Counted from the first letter of the stretch, positions 10,875-20,699 are shown. The stretch is 64,000 nt of DNA from Desulfotignum sp. (GCA_018399285.1 JAGYOW010000012.1:1-64000), one strand, 5' to 3'. Numbers and translations are program-made. Notes: generated by a model from the sequence alone, not told the origin.

Positions 10875-11639
10875 ATGAGCTGGCTGGGAAAAATGATCGG
10901 TGGAACCATCGGATTCGCCTTGGGAGGCCCCATCGGTGCCGTGGCCGGGGCTGCATTCGGTCATGCATTTGTGGATAAAAAAGAGGATGCCTATCTGAGA
11001 TCCATTCCCGGAAGAACAGGCTCTTTGTCTTCCAATGAAGAGGCTCAGCTGATATTTTTCACAGCCGCCTTTTCCATGCTGGCCAAGCTGTGCAAGGCGG
11101 ACGGCCAGGTCTCTGAAAAAGAGATCCAGGTGGTGGAAGCGTTCATGAAACAGGATCTTCAGCTGGATGCCACCGGCCAGGAAAGTGCCAAGAAGATCTT
11201 CAGACAGGCGGTCCGGTCGTCTGAAAGCTTTGAAGCGTTTGCCATGCAGTTTTATTCGGTATTCAGAACCCAGCCCAATATCATTTCGTTGATGATGGAT
11301 GTATTGTTCCGTGTGGGTGCGGCAGACGGCCGTCTGTCCGATGCCGAGGATGCGACCCTTCACTCGGCGGCCCGGATTTTCAATGTGTCGGATGTGGCGT
11401 TCAACCGGCTGAAATCCAAGTATATCCGTCCGGCAGACAAGTATTATGCCGTGCTCAAGTGCGATGAAACTTCGTCCAACGAGGAGATCAAAAAACAGTA
11501 CCGCAAGCTGGTGACCGAATACCATCCGGACAAAATTGAGGCCAAAGGGCTTCCTGAAGAGTTCATTAAGTTTGCCAATGACAAATTTTCTGAAATTCAG
11601 GAAGCCTATGACCAGATACGCAAGAAAAGAGGGTTTTAG
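10875..11639 (+). CDS. DjlA-like TerB/DnaJ co-chaperone
   Basis: A 254-residue protein with a glycine-rich hydrophobic N-terminus (GGTIGFALGGPIGAVAGAAFG, residues 8-28), a TerB-like helical domain (about 55-175, with acidic ADGQVSEKE and AADGRLSDAE turns), and a C-terminal J domain carrying the HPD motif in EYHPDKIEA (about 217). This is the architecture of DjlA, a membrane-associated Hsp70 co-chaperone that stimulates DnaK ATPase; the glycine-zipper segment could insert in the membrane. ATG at 10875 follows GGAG two bases after the dnaE stop, so it is in the guaB-dnaE transcript. It converges with the 4Fe-4S gene, the two stops overlapping by 4 bases. Confidence 0.88.
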   Translation: MSWLGKMIGGTIGFALGGPIGAVAGAAFGHAFVDKKEDAYLRSIPGRTGSLSSNEEAQLIFFTAAFSMLAKLCKADGQVSEKEIQVVEAFMKQDLQLDATGQESAKKIFRQAVRSSESFEAFAMQFYSVFRTQPNIISLMMDVLFRVGAADGRLSDAEDATLHSAARIFNVSDVAFNRLKSKYIRPADKYYAVLKCDETSSNEEIKKQYRKLVTEYHPDKIEAKGLPEEFIKFANDKFSEIQEAYDQIRKKRGF

Positions 11640-12694
11640 AACAGCCCTTTTTCCTGTGCGATTTTCATGTAGGTATCCACCAGGGTCCGGGGCGGTTCCC
11701 ACCGATCCATCTCCTGTTTGTCCGCCAGAGACATGGCGTCAAATTCGCACACGGTGACGCACAGCCCGCACCCGATGCACCGTTCCTTATCCACTTGAGC
11801 CAGACCGTCGGTCACGGCAATGGCATCCATGGGGCAGATCTCTTCACAGGCCTGACACCCGGTGCACTGGTCTGTGTCCACCGATGCCTGGAAATTGGAG
11901 TTCACGATCCGGGCCGGAGACGGTGTTTGTTTGATGTTGCTCAAAATCTGACAGCAGCAGTCGCAGCACAGGCAGATGTTCATGGGTTTCACTGAATTGG
12001 AGGGTTGGGCCACCAGTCCCTGGGCTGCCCCCTTGCGGACGATGTCCATGGCTTCATCCGCTGTGATGGTGCGGCCGATGCCCCGGCTTTCATAAATATA
12101 GGCACCGCCTCCGAAAACCAGGCAGGATTCTTCCATTTTGCCGCACCCTTTGCCCACCATGGTGTGTTCCCTCCGGCAGATGCAGGGTGCCACCAGAATT
12201 TTGGACTGACTTCGTACCAGATTTTCCAGATGTTCATGGTCCATGATGTTGAGCTGGGTGTTGATGGATTTTTCTACTGGCACCACCCGGAGCTGCTGGG
12301 TTTTGTGCGCTTCCTGGGCTTTCATGAGATAGGGCACATATTCGTTGAAATCTTTGATCAGCTCCTGGGTCAGCCGGTTCACCTGGTATTCCCAGATGCC
12401 CACCACAAACTGCAGCAGCATAAAAGTGTCTTTATCAGATTTTTTAATATGCAGAATCAAGCCTTTTTCCCCCATCTCTTTGAGCATGGGCAGGATCGTT
12501 TCAGCGGGTTTTCCGGCCCGCAAAGCAATGGCTTCCAACGGTTCCGGCATCATTACCAGGCACAGGGTCAGTTGGGCCTGTTCGGGTGTGAACAATTGTT
12601 TAAGGATGCGCAGCTCCACACCGGATTCCGTGGGAGGAAAGCCGCCCGGGGTGTTGTCCAGGTGGCGGGCCAGTTGTTTATAGACTTTTTCCAT
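11636..12694 (-). CDS. 4Fe-4S binding protein with winged-helix-like N-terminus
   Basis: A 352-residue cytoplasmic iron-sulfur protein. The N-terminal 100 residues look like a helical, winged-helix-type domain (ALRAGKPAETILPMLKEMGEKGLI). The middle has CICRREH and a Cys-rich ICLCCDCCCQ cluster (about 245). Two ferredoxin clusters follow: CTGCQACEEICPMDA and CIGCGLCVTVCEFDA. Similar proteins are common in sulfate reducers, but I know of no assigned reaction. It is the last gene of a run in which every junction overlaps (NIL-ferredoxin, mnmA, mtaB, this gene); its ATG lies 17 bases inside the end of mtaB. That suggests electron transfer or Fe-S support for the tRNA thiolation enzymes, which is an inference from context. 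Confidence 0.85.
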   Translation of the reverse strand: MEKVYKQLARHLDNTPGGFPPTESGVELRILKQLFTPEQAQLTLCLVMMPEPLEAIALRAGKPAETILPMLKEMGEKGLILHIKKSDKDTFMLLQFVVGIWEYQVNRLTQELIKDFNEYVPYLMKAQEAHKTQQLRVVPVEKSINTQLNIMDHEHLENLVRSQSKILVAPCICRREHTMVGKGCGKMEESCLVFGGGAYIYESRGIGRTITADEAMDIVRKGAAQGLVAQPSNSVKPMNICLCCDCCCQILSNIKQTPSPARIVNSNFQASVDTDQCTGCQACEEICPMDAIAVTDGLAQVDKERCIGCGLCVTVCEFDAMSLADKQEMDRWEPPRTLVDTYMKIAQEKGLF

Positions 12695-14000
12695 GATAGA
12701 TTTCTCCAGATATGTTCAGGTTGCTATCCCAGCGATCAAAGACAACATCCACGAGTTTGCCTTTCAGGGTGCTGTCTTTTTTCAAATGGATATTCAAATA
12801 ATTGGATGTCACAGCAGTGAGTCTGCCGGTGCGAACGTTGGGTTGATTTTGTACCACAGCTTTCAGGGGCCGGCCCTGATTGGCTTTGATGAATGCCATC
12901 TGTTTTTGTTTTCCCAGTTCCCGCATTCTCTGACATCGCTCAGTGATCACCGGGTCCGGCACCCGGGGTTTGAAAGAAAACGCCGGTGTGCCCTTCCGGG
13001 GGGAAAACGGAAACACATGCAGATAAGACACGGGCAGTTGCTGGATCAACGAAAACGTGTTTTCAAACTGATCATCGGTTTCCGTGGGAAACCCGATCAG
13101 CGTATCCACGCCGATTCCGGCAAACGGGTGCTTTTCATGGATATAGCAGATAATGTCTTTGAATAATTTTGCCGTATAGGGACGTTTCATTTTCTTGAGG
13201 ATATCATCGTCTCCGGACTGGAGCGGCACATGAAAGTGATCGCACAGCAGGCTGTCCGGTCCGGCCAGATCCACAAGTCTTTCATCGATTTCATTGGGTT
13301 CGATGGAAGACAGCCGGATCCGGTCCACGGGGCGTTTTTCCTCAATAGTTTTTACCAGATCCAGCAGAGTAGTGGACGGGGTCAGGTCCCGGCCGTACCG
13401 GCCCGCATGGATTCCGGTAAGAATCACTTCCTTGAAACCGGCACGGCCCAGTGCATTCAGATGATTCAAAACCAGGTGTTGGGGCATGCTCACCGAGGAT
13501 CCCCGGGCATGGGGCACAATGCAGTAAGTGCAAAAGGCATCGCATCCGTCCTGGATTTTCAGATAAGCCCGGGTCATGCTGCCGAAGACCGGGGTCTCAA
13601 AGCTGTGAAACCGGTTGGCGGCAGAGTGGTCTGCCGGTTTGAAACCCATGGGCGATGGATCAACCGCCCCAAGAATGTGGTCTGCCAGGCGGGTTTTATC
13701 CCGGTGACAGACCAGTTCAAATGAATCATCGATCTGCCGGATGATATCCGGGTCTGTCTGGGCATGACAACCGGTCACGATGATTTTTGCATCCGGGTTG
13801 TCCCGGGCCAGTTTCCGGACTGCCTGACGGGACTGCATGGCTGCCTTGGATGTCACGGCACAGGTGTTGACGATGCACACATCATTGGATTTGTCTTTGT
13901 TTGACCGGACCAGTCCGTGCTGTTCAAGACCCGCGGCAATGCCGTCGGACTCATATTGATTGACCTTGCATCCCAGCGTTTTAATATAAAATGTTTTCAT
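12678..14000 (-). CDS. mtaB: tRNA (t6A37) methylthiotransferase, MtaB-type radical SAM enzyme
   Basis: A 440-residue methylthiotransferase that adds a methylthio group to t6A37 in ANN-decoding tRNAs. It shows the MTTase N-terminal domain (FYIKTLGCKVNQYESD, with three conserved cysteines: C11, one in NTCAVTS and one in TGCHAQ), the radical-SAM motif CDAFCTYCIVPHARG (about 145-160) and a C-terminal TRAM domain with NQPNVRTGRL. GCKVNQYESD at the N-terminus favours MtaB over MiaB. The enzyme needs two 4Fe-4S clusters and a sulfur donor, which fits the neighbouring ferredoxins. The ATG overlaps the mnmA stop (ATGA). Confidence 0.92.
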   Translation of the reverse strand: MKTFYIKTLGCKVNQYESDGIAAGLEQHGLVRSNKDKSNDVCIVNTCAVTSKAAMQSRQAVRKLARDNPDAKIIVTGCHAQTDPDIIRQIDDSFELVCHRDKTRLADHILGAVDPSPMGFKPADHSAANRFHSFETPVFGSMTRAYLKIQDGCDAFCTYCIVPHARGSSVSMPQHLVLNHLNALGRAGFKEVILTGIHAGRYGRDLTPSTTLLDLVKTIEEKRPVDRIRLSSIEPNEIDERLVDLAGPDSLLCDHFHVPLQSGDDDILKKMKRPYTAKLFKDIICYIHEKHPFAGIGVDTLIGFPTETDDQFENTFSLIQQLPVSYLHVFPFSPRKGTPAFSFKPRVPDPVITERCQRMRELGKQKQMAFIKANQGRPLKAVVQNQPNVRTGRLTAVTSNYLNIHLKKDSTLKGKLVDVVFDRWDSNLNISGEIYHGKSL

Positions 14001-15055
14001 TGGATAATTGCCGATCCCAGCACCCGGGGTCCATGGTAAAAAACAGCTGCCTGACCCGGGGTCACGGCATACTGGGGCTGATTGAACAACACCTGGCCCG
14101 ATGTGCCCTGGCGGATCAGCGTGGCAGGGGCTTCCTTGTGGCGGTATCTGATTTTAACCGCCACTTCCAGGGCGGCATTATCCGGTCTGGCATCCGACCG
14201 GGTATCATGCCAGACCATCTGATCCACAGTCATCTGCTGCTGTGCCAGGTCTTTTTTAAAGCACACATGAAGGGTATGGGTAAGAGGATCGATGCGCCTC
14301 ACATAATAGGGTTCAGATGCCGGACAGTTGATTCCCCGGCGCTGGCCCACAGTAAAGGCATGGATTCCGGTATGGGTTCCCACCCGGCGGTCGTGAATAT
14401 CCATGATCGGCCCGGGTTCCGGGTTCAGGCCGGTTTTGCCGGTGAAAAATGAGGCCAGATTTTTGTCATGAATAAAACAGATGTCCTGGCTTTCCTTGGC
14501 AGAGACCGGTACCAGGCCATGTTCAGCGGCCAGGGCTTTGACCCGGTCTTTGGAGAACCCGGCCAGCGGGCATAGAATTTTAGACAGCTGTTCACAGGAA
14601 AGCCGGGCCAGAAAATAGGACTGATCTTTTTTTTCATCCACCGCTTTTTCGAGCCGGGGGTGAGGCATGGCATCGTCCGGTTGGGTCAAGGCATTGACAA
14701 TGGTGGCATAATGTCCGGTGGCCAGATAGTCGGCCCCCTGTTTTTGCGCCTGTTTAAGCAGAACTCCGAATTTGATCTTCTGGTTGCAGACCATGCAGGG
14801 ATTCGGGGTTTTCCCCCGGGCGTAGGTGGATAAGAAATATTGAACCACTTTGTTTTCAAACGGTTCAGACAGATCCAGGGTGATGATGTCCATTTTCAAC
14901 TGATCTTTGAGCCGGTTTATATCGGTTTTCCGGGTCTCATACCCGGTGGTGAAATGCAGGCCGAATACCTGTTTGTACTGCTGTCTGAGCAGAAACGCTG
15001 CGACCAGGGAGTCCACCCCGCCGCTGACAGCCACACCGATGGCGGGTGCGTGCAT
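13997..15055 (-). CDS. mnmA: tRNA-specific 2-thiouridylase
   Basis: A 352-residue enzyme that thiolates U34 of Glu, Gln and Lys tRNAs. The ATP-binding P-loop is AVSGGVDS (residues 9-16) and LATGHYA is near 111. Cysteines C87 and C90 sit in NPCMVCN and C193 in SQDICFI. In the family, a CxxC pair plus the downstream Cys can bind a 4Fe-4S cluster, whereas the better-known persulfide form has one Cys at the first site; here all three are present. I start at ATG 15055, which overlaps the stop of the NIL-ferredoxin (TGATG); the 22 extra residues of the longest frame lie inside that gene. The stop overlaps mtaB. Confidence 0.93.
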   Translation of the reverse strand: MHAPAIGVAVSGGVDSLVAAFLLRQQYKQVFGLHFTTGYETRKTDINRLKDQLKMDIITLDLSEPFENKVVQYFLSTYARGKTPNPCMVCNQKIKFGVLLKQAQKQGADYLATGHYATIVNALTQPDDAMPHPRLEKAVDEKKDQSYFLARLSCEQLSKILCPLAGFSKDRVKALAAEHGLVPVSAKESQDICFIHDKNLASFFTGKTGLNPEPGPIMDIHDRRVGTHTGIHAFTVGQRRGINCPASEPYYVRRIDPLTHTLHVCFKKDLAQQQMTVDQMVWHDTRSDARPDNAALEVAVKIRYRHKEAPATLIRQGTSGQVLFNQPQYAVTPGQAAVFYHGPRVLGSAIIQ

Positions 15056-15486
15056 CAGATGGCGGCTTCGGGCTCTTTGGTGAACAGCCCCATGGCCCGG
15101 GAAGGGCAGGTCACAATACACAATTCACACACAGAGCATTTGTCCTTGTCAAAAATCACTTCCATGGACGGTCGCTGGATATACAACGCCTGGGTGGGGC
15201 AGACAGCCGTGCAGGCCCCGCAATGGGTACAGATCTGTTCATCTTTGTAGATCTGATGTTCCGGTGTGGATACCTGAACTCCCTGCTGTTTGAGGTACTC
15301 GATGCCTTTGTTGAAGTCGGGTCGGGATGCCGCCGTGATTTCCAGCACCATGGCCCCTTTTTTCTGGCTGGAAATTTCCGCCCGCAGAATATTGAACAGC
15401 AGATCAAATTTTTTTACCAGCTGGCAGACCACGGCTTTATGGGCCACGTCAGGGGGAAATGTCAAAATAACGATTTTAGCGTACAA
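15055..15486 (-). CDS. NIL-domain ferredoxin (two 4Fe-4S clusters)
   Basis: About 143 residues: an N-terminal NIL domain (residues 1-75, a small ligand-binding fold with KIVILTFPPDVAHKAVVCQL) followed by a 2x[4Fe-4S] ferredoxin with CTHCGACTAVCP and CSVCELCIVTCP. Such NIL-ferredoxins occur in anaerobes and archaea and have been tied to sulfur assimilation and methionine or homocysteine formation; the exact role here is inferred. I favour a TTG start at 15486, which has GGAGA seven bases upstream; the longest open frame reaches an ATG at 15591 but its first 35 residues look non-coding. It is the first gene of the overlapping mnmA operon. Confidence 0.85.
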   Translation of the reverse strand: MYAKIVILTFPPDVAHKAVVCQLVKKFDLLFNILRAEISSQKKGAMVLEITAASRPDFNKGIEYLKQQGVQVSTPEHQIYKDEQICTHCGACTAVCPTQALYIQRPSMEVIFDKDKCSVCELCIVTCPSRAMGLFTKEPEAAI

Positions 15487-15514
15487 AACAAAGTCTCCAT
15501 TCAATAAATTGTTT

Positions 15515-15545
15515 TTGACAACCTGGTATGGTTCCATACTATAAT
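15515..15545 (+). promoter_or_regulatory. Possible promoter with an operator-like palindrome in the spacer
   Basis: TTGACA at 15515 and TATAAT at 15540 are consensus hexamers, but 19 bases apart, slightly long. The spacer holds the palindrome GTATGG-TT-CCATAC (15526-15539), placed where a repressor would block RNA polymerase. On the plus strand it would drive the acyltransferase fusion at 15677; it also lies 40-60 bases upstream of the NIL-ferredoxin start on the other strand. Confidence 0.4.
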
Positions 15546-15676
15546 CCGGGCAGGGTATCAAAAAAACAAGTCCGGTCGGAAAGTGTGGCACAATTTTAAA
15601 TTATACCACCAGCCGGCTGAAAATTCAACACACCGGGGATGACCCGGGCAATGATTTTGAAAATACAGGCTTCTTC

Positions 15677-17866
15677 ATGAACCGGTTTGCATTCAAGTTG
15701 TCCTCTTATACGTTAAAAACCCTCTCCGGGTTTTCCAGGGCCAGAATCACCATCCAGGGCCAATCCAATATTCCGGAAGGATCGGTGGTGTTCTGTGCCA
15801 ACCATTTCACCCGCATTGAAACGGTGTTTCTGCCCTATCATATCCACAGCATTACCGGCAGGCAGGTCTGGTCTCTGGCGTACCGTGAACTGCTTGATGT
15901 GCCGGTGCTCGAAGGGGTTGCTCAGATTTGGTTGGGCGCCTGTGTCCACAGACGCACTGACCGGATGACCTGCTTTTTGAAAACCCTGTTGGGTCCGGGG
16001 ATGCCCACTGGATTATTTTTCCGGAAGGCATGATGGTGAAAATAAGAAACTGGTCAAAAACGGCCGGTTTGTTCCTCACCGATGACAAAGGAGAACTGGT
16101 GCCTCATACCAGCGTGCCGCAGTGGTGGCGCTTCCAGATGCGTTTTTCAGGAGCGCTCGCGCCGTCTGAAAGCATTGAAAGCCCCGAATTTCACCGCTGA
16201 TAAAAAGAACTTGATTTAACCGCACACACATCCTGAATCAGCCCACCCATATGTCGCGCCGGTCAATATCACGTATTACCCGGCCAACCCCGGACAACAT
16301 TTTAGGATCCATGGCCGGGCTGCTTTTTGAAAAACCCTCCGTGCGGGTGATGGATGAACTGATGACCGAAGGGGCCATGCTGTTCACCGGTGTGGGACAT
16401 CACCATCCGGTTCGGCACGCCCATCGATATGGCGCCGTATCTTCATCATCCTTTCTGGTTTTTGATTTGTAAACGCCGGATCCGCTCATGTTTGGAAGAT
16501 CTGGAATCCGTGCAGATTTCTGTACAGATCGCCATTGGTGTCAGCGGAAACATACATGGCCCAGGTGTATGGGGTTGACTACGATTAATTATGACTATGT
16601 CATGGCAGGTATTCTCAAACATTTTCCACACAAAATAGAAGGGATCGATCGTGTGCAATTGTGTATAGGTTTATGCTGTCATTTGTCTGGTGCTGAACCG
16701 TATCTGTTATGTGGCGGATCAGCTGCGGGAAAACCAGATTCATCTGCTGGTGGATGACCGGTTCAAACGGATATCGGATTTTCTGGACTCGCGGAAGAAA
16801 CCGGAGTGATCCGCATGATAAAGATTTAAGCTATTTTTCGTAAAGATCAGCCCGATTTTACAATTTATCGGAATTTCATGCCATCTCGCATGGAAAATCC
16901 CATCCTGGTCATGGCTAATGAAGTGGAACCGGTGGAAGCGGGCCCAGATCTGCCTGAAAAGATCGCCAGATGCTTCTTCGTCGTCAGATCCGTGGAAACG
17001 GGTCAGGATCCGGATCATTGAAAAGATGAATATGGATTTTACCGACTATGCCGCTTTTTTCAGACCGGATGAATCCAAAAACAAAGCAGATCACGGCCTC
17101 TGGTTTTTGAATCAGGACACCGGACAGTCCCGGGTTCTGCTGATTCACGGGCAATGCTGGCGGCCCCGGAAGAGATGGTAGTGGAAATTTGTCTAATACC
17201 TGTATGCATGGATTCACGGTGCATGTACCCCGGCTCAAAGGACATGGTACCTCTCCGATGATCTGGCCTCGGGTCGGTTATGAACAATGGCAGAACCTGG
17301 AAGAAGCTCTGTGGCTTTACGTCACTCATGCAGTAAACGGTTTATAGGCGTTTCTACGGGTGCGGGGCTGGCCCTGGAGCTGGCGCGCCCAGTACATTAG
17401 TGGAGGCGGTTTTTGGCGCCGTGGCGCCACCCATGCAGCTCCAGGATATGGGTGCTCATTTTATACCGGCCATCAATGCCTGGAACACCATGATCCGCCG
17501 CATCCGTTTCAACGCAATGGCCAGGGAATTATTGACAACCACCCGGAAAATCCCCATCAACACATCGAAACCCATTGCCGGTATCCATCAACTGGAACTG
17601 CTCATGGAGCAGCTGGCTCCCAAACTGAAACAGATCACCCGTCCGGTCCTCGTGGTCCAGTCCAGAAAAGATCCGGTGGTCAATCCCAGAACCGGAAAAA
17701 TTTGTTCCATTCAATAGATCACGGGTCAAGGAATCTTTGCATTCGTTTGATTATGAACGGCACGGAATTCTGATCGTAAAGGGTGAAGCGGTGTACAGCC
17801 ATTGAAAATTTTATCCGGCAATGGGTTCCAGAATGCGAAAAAAAAGGGATGTTCCGGCCGAAATAA
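15677..17866 (+). pseudogene. PlsC-type acyltransferase fused to alpha/beta hydrolase, multiply frameshifted
   Basis: Fragments in three frames join into one protein of about 720 residues. The N-terminal part has the acyltransferase blocks: CANHFTRIE (the HX4D-like block with Asp replaced by Glu), a central helix, and IIFPEGMM near 16018. The C-terminal part (about 17050-17820) is an alpha/beta hydrolase: VLLIHGQ, VHVPRLKGHG near 17230, FIGVSTGAGLALEL near 17350 with the nucleophile serine, and PVLVVQSRKDPVVN near 17650. Such fusions could remodel or exchange lipid acyl chains at the membrane; that is inference. About ten indels break it. It starts 130 bases after a possible promoter and converges with the fusA-linked gene on a shared hairpin. 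Confidence 0.7.
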
Positions 17867-17882
17867 AAACACGGAACATCCC
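17838..17882 (-). terminator. Rho-independent terminator of the fusA unit
   Basis: GGGATGTTCCG (17846-17856) and CGGAACATCCC (17872-17882) form a perfect 11-bp stem with a 15-base loop. Read on the minus strand the stem is followed by eight Ts (the A-run at 17838-17845), the classic intrinsic terminator form, placed just after the stop of the P-loop gene. Confidence 0.88.
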
Positions 17883-17902
17883 TGAGGAATATCAAAAAAA
17901 GC

Positions 17903-18595
17903 TTATTCCACCAGCATCATGGTGGCCGGATCCAGAAGAAATGACTGGTCGGTTCGGTTGCCGTCCTTGAGCACGACCGCCTGAATCTTATTGTCCACCG
18001 GTTGCAGAAACAGGGCCTTGTCAAACAGGTCTTTCCGGGTTTCCAGCTGGACCGGATATCCGTCTTTTGCCATGGCCTCGTCCCGGTGGGTCTTCATGGC
18101 AAACCAGATGGATGTAGAAAATTCCTGATTCAATGCCTGCAGTTTTTTCAGAATGTCTGTGATGTCTTCATCAAAATTAAGGCCGTCAATGATCATCATC
18201 GCCGGCATGGGCAGATCCGCTTTTTTAAAGCTTTTCAGGTAATCTTTGAGCTTTTCAGTGTCGAATGTCACATCATTGTAGCTGATGCCCACTTTGCTGA
18301 GGCTGATATCATCCCACAGTCGAACCGCTTTCTGGGGATCCACATACCCGATGCTGTCCACCAGGTTGGTGTATCCTTCGTTGTAGCGCAGGTTGATTTT
18401 TCCAATGGAATCATCCAGACTGACATGAACGATTTTCTGGTCTTTTAAAAGCTGGGTCAGTGCAATCTGGACCAGAAACCGGGTTTTTCCCACCCCGGCT
18501 CTGGAAAGCACTGCACCGAATTTGCTGTTGGTAATATTGTCTATGCCCATGATTTTTTCAATGGGGCTTCTGAGATTGAGATCTTGTTTTAACAT
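17903..18595 (-). CDS. P-loop (RecA/KaiC-like) protein of unknown role, downstream of EF-G
   Basis: A 230-residue cytoplasmic protein with a Walker A-like SRAGVGKTRF (about residue 32), a Walker B-like MMIIDGLNFDED (about 140), and a core that fits the RecA/KaiC fold. I do not recognise a characterised homologue. The ATG at 18595 follows GGAGAGGG; a longer frame reaches 18787 but overlaps fusA and reads as non-coding. It lies 25 bases after the fusA stop and ends at a strong terminator, so it is co-expressed with EF-G, hinting at a role around the ribosome or stress. No frameshift and ordinary codon use. Confidence 0.8.
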   Translation of the reverse strand: MLKQDLNLRSPIEKIMGIDNITNSKFGAVLSRAGVGKTRFLVQIALTQLLKDQKIVHVSLDDSIGKINLRYNEGYTNLVDSIGYVDPQKAVRLWDDISLSKVGISYNDVTFDTEKLKDYLKSFKKADLPMPAMMIIDGLNFDEDITDILKKLQALNQEFSTSIWFAMKTHRDEAMAKDGYPVQLETRKDLFDKALFLQPVDNKIQAVVLKDGNRTDQSFLLDPATMMLVE

Positions 18596-18620
18596 ATTCC
18601 CTCTCCTTGATATGGCGGTC

Positions 18621-20699
18621 TTAGGCTTTTTTTTCTTCCTGTTTCTGTTTGATGATCTCTTCGGCGATGGATTGGGGAACCTGTTTATAGGAAGAAAATT
18701 CCATGGTGAACTGGGCCTTTCCCTGGGTGGCGGACCTGAGAACCGTGGAAAAACCGAACATTTCCGACAAGGGAACCTGGCTTTCAATCACCGACATCAC
18801 GCCTTCTTCCTGGGATCCCTGGATGATTCCCCGGCGCTGGTTGATCAGCCCCATGCAGGACCCCTGGAATTCGTTGGGGGTCTCGATGACCACTTTCATG
18901 ATGGGCTCCTTGACCACGGGTTTGGCTTTCATATAGCCTTCCAGAAATGCGCCCCGGGCAGCGGCCTGAAATGCCATTTCCGATGAGTCCACCGCATGGA
19001 ATGCACCATCGTCGATGGTCACCCGGACACCGGTTACGGGGAATTCCAGTTTGGGGCCTTTTGCCATGCACGCGGCAAACCCTTTTTCACAGGCCGGGAT
19101 ATACTGGGTGGGAATCCGGCCCCCGGTGATCTTGTTGACAAATTCAAAATCTTCTTCACACGGTTCCATAAATCCGGCCACCCGACCGAACTGACCGGCA
19201 CCACCGGTCTGTTTTTTATGTGTGTAGTTGAACAAGGATTTCTGGGTGATGGTCTCCCGGTAAGCCACCCGGGGGGCGCCCGTGGTGACTTCTGCCTTGT
19301 ATTCCCGTTTCATGCGCTCCACATACACTTCCAGATGCAGCTCACCCATGCCCTGAATAATGGTTTCACCGGTTTCATGGTCCACATATGTCTTGAAAGT
19401 CGGGTCTTCCTTGGTGAATCGGTTCAATGCCTTGGACATGTTGATCTGGGCTTTGTTGTCCTTGGGAACGATGGAAAGTGAAATGACCGGTTCCATCACA
19501 TGCATGGCCAGCATGGAGTAATTGATCGTCGGAGAGACAAAAGTGTCTCCGGAGGCGCAGTCGATCCCGAACATGGCACCGATATGGCCGGCAGGGATCT
19601 CTTCCACGTCCTCCATCTGGGAGGCATGCATGCGGATCAGGCGACCGGCCTTAATTTTTTTGCCGTCCCGGGTGTTCACCAGGGTGTCTCCTTTGGAGAT
19701 ACATCCCTGATAGACACGGATGTAGGTCAGCTGGCCGTACTGACCATCCTCAAGTTTGAAGGCCAGCGCCACCGTAGGTTTGTCAAAATTGCTTTCAAGA
19801 ACCACGCTTTCTTCATTGTTGTCCAGGTCAATGGCTTCGTTATGAATATCCAGGGGAGAGGGCAGATAATCAAGCACAGCATCCAGCAGCGGCTGAATCG
19901 CTTTGTTCTTGTATGCGGAACCCAGGAATACGGGTGTGATCTGCCTGTCCATCACGCCGGTTCTCACAGCGTTCTTGATCAATTCTTCACTGATGTCCGA
20001 TTCTTCCAGAATGGCATCGGTCAGTTCTTCTGAAAACAAAGAAGCGGCATCGATCAATTCTTCTCTGGCTTCTTTTGCCGCTTCCAGCAGATCATCGGGA
20101 ATGTCTTTGACTGCCACGCGTTCACCATGCTCGCCTTCAAAATAGTAAGCTTTCATGGCCACCAGATCCACCACGCCTTCATGTTTGTCCTCCAGTCCGA
20201 TGGGCAGCTGCATCAACACGGAATTGTGTCCCAGTTTGGTTTTCAGCTGTTTGGCCACTTTGGCCGGATTGGCACCGGACCGGTCACATTTGTTGACAAA
20301 GGCGATACACGGCACTTCATAGCGTTTCATCTGCTGATCCACTGTGATGGACTGGGACTGAACACCGGCAACCGAACACAAAATGAGCACCACTCCGTCC
20401 AGTACCCGCAGGGATCGTTCCACCTCCACGGTGAAATCCACATGGCCCGGTGTATCAATGAGGTTGATATTGTGTTTTTTCCATTCACAATACGTGGCAG
20501 CCGAGGCAATGGTGATACCCCGTTCTCTTTCCAGTTCCATGGAGTCCATGACCGCACCGACCCCGTCTTTTCCCCGGACTTCATTGATTTTGTGAATTCG
20601 GGCCGTATAAAATAAAATCCGTTCCGAAAGGGTGGTTTTGCCGGAGTCGATATGGGCACTGATGCCGATATTTCTCACCCGTTTTAAATCTCTGATCAT
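18621..20699 (-). CDS. fusA: Elongation factor G, mitochondrial-like (spd) type
   Basis: A complete 692-residue translational GTPase: G1 [10 protein letters not shown]2 with RGITIASA, G3 DTPGH, G4 NKCD, then domains II to V ending with a basic QKQEEKKA tail. It drives ribosome translocation or recycling. The G1 motif has Ser where standard bacterial EF-G has Ala (HIDAGKTT), and [15 protein letters not shown] follows; this is the signature of the mitochondrial-like spd group of EF-Gs known from planctomycetes, spirochaetes and deltaproteobacteria. It is not beside rpsL, rpsG or tuf, so the genome may carry a second, standard EF-G elsewhere. The upstream 480 bases are AT-rich and non-coding. 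Confidence 0.95.
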   Translation of the reverse strand: MIRDLKRVRNIGISAHIDSGKTTLSERILFYTARIHKINEVRGKDGVGAVMDSMELERERGITIASAATYCEWKKHNINLIDTPGHVDFTVEVERSLRVLDGVVLILCSVAGVQSQSITVDQQMKRYEVPCIAFVNKCDRSGANPAKVAKQLKTKLGHNSVLMQLPIGLEDKHEGVVDLVAMKAYYFEGEHGERVAVKDIPDDLLEAAKEAREELIDAASLFSEELTDAILEESDISEELIKNAVRTGVMDRQITPVFLGSAYKNKAIQPLLDAVLDYLPSPLDIHNEAIDLDNNEESVVLESNFDKPTVALAFKLEDGQYGQLTYIRVYQGCISKGDTLVNTRDGKKIKAGRLIRMHASQMEDVEEIPAGHIGAMFGIDCASGDTFVSPTINYSMLAMHVMEPVISLSIVPKDNKAQINMSKALNRFTKEDPTFKTYVDHETGETIIQGMGELHLEVYVERMKREYKAEVTTGAPRVAYRETITQKSLFNYTHKKQTGGAGQFGRVAGFMEPCEEDFEFVNKITGGRIPTQYIPACEKGFAACMAKGPKLEFPVTGVRVTIDDGAFHAVDSSEMAFQAAARGAFLEGYMKAKPVVKEPIMKVVIETPNEFQGSCMGLINQRRGIIQGSQEEGVMSVIESQVPLSEMFGFSTVLRSATQGKAQFTMEFSSYKQVPQSIAEEIIKQKQEEKKA

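Noticed and set aside
12005..12820. A 271-codon frame antisense to the 4Fe-4S and mtaB genes
   Set aside because: Shadow; the minus-strand genes have clear motifs.
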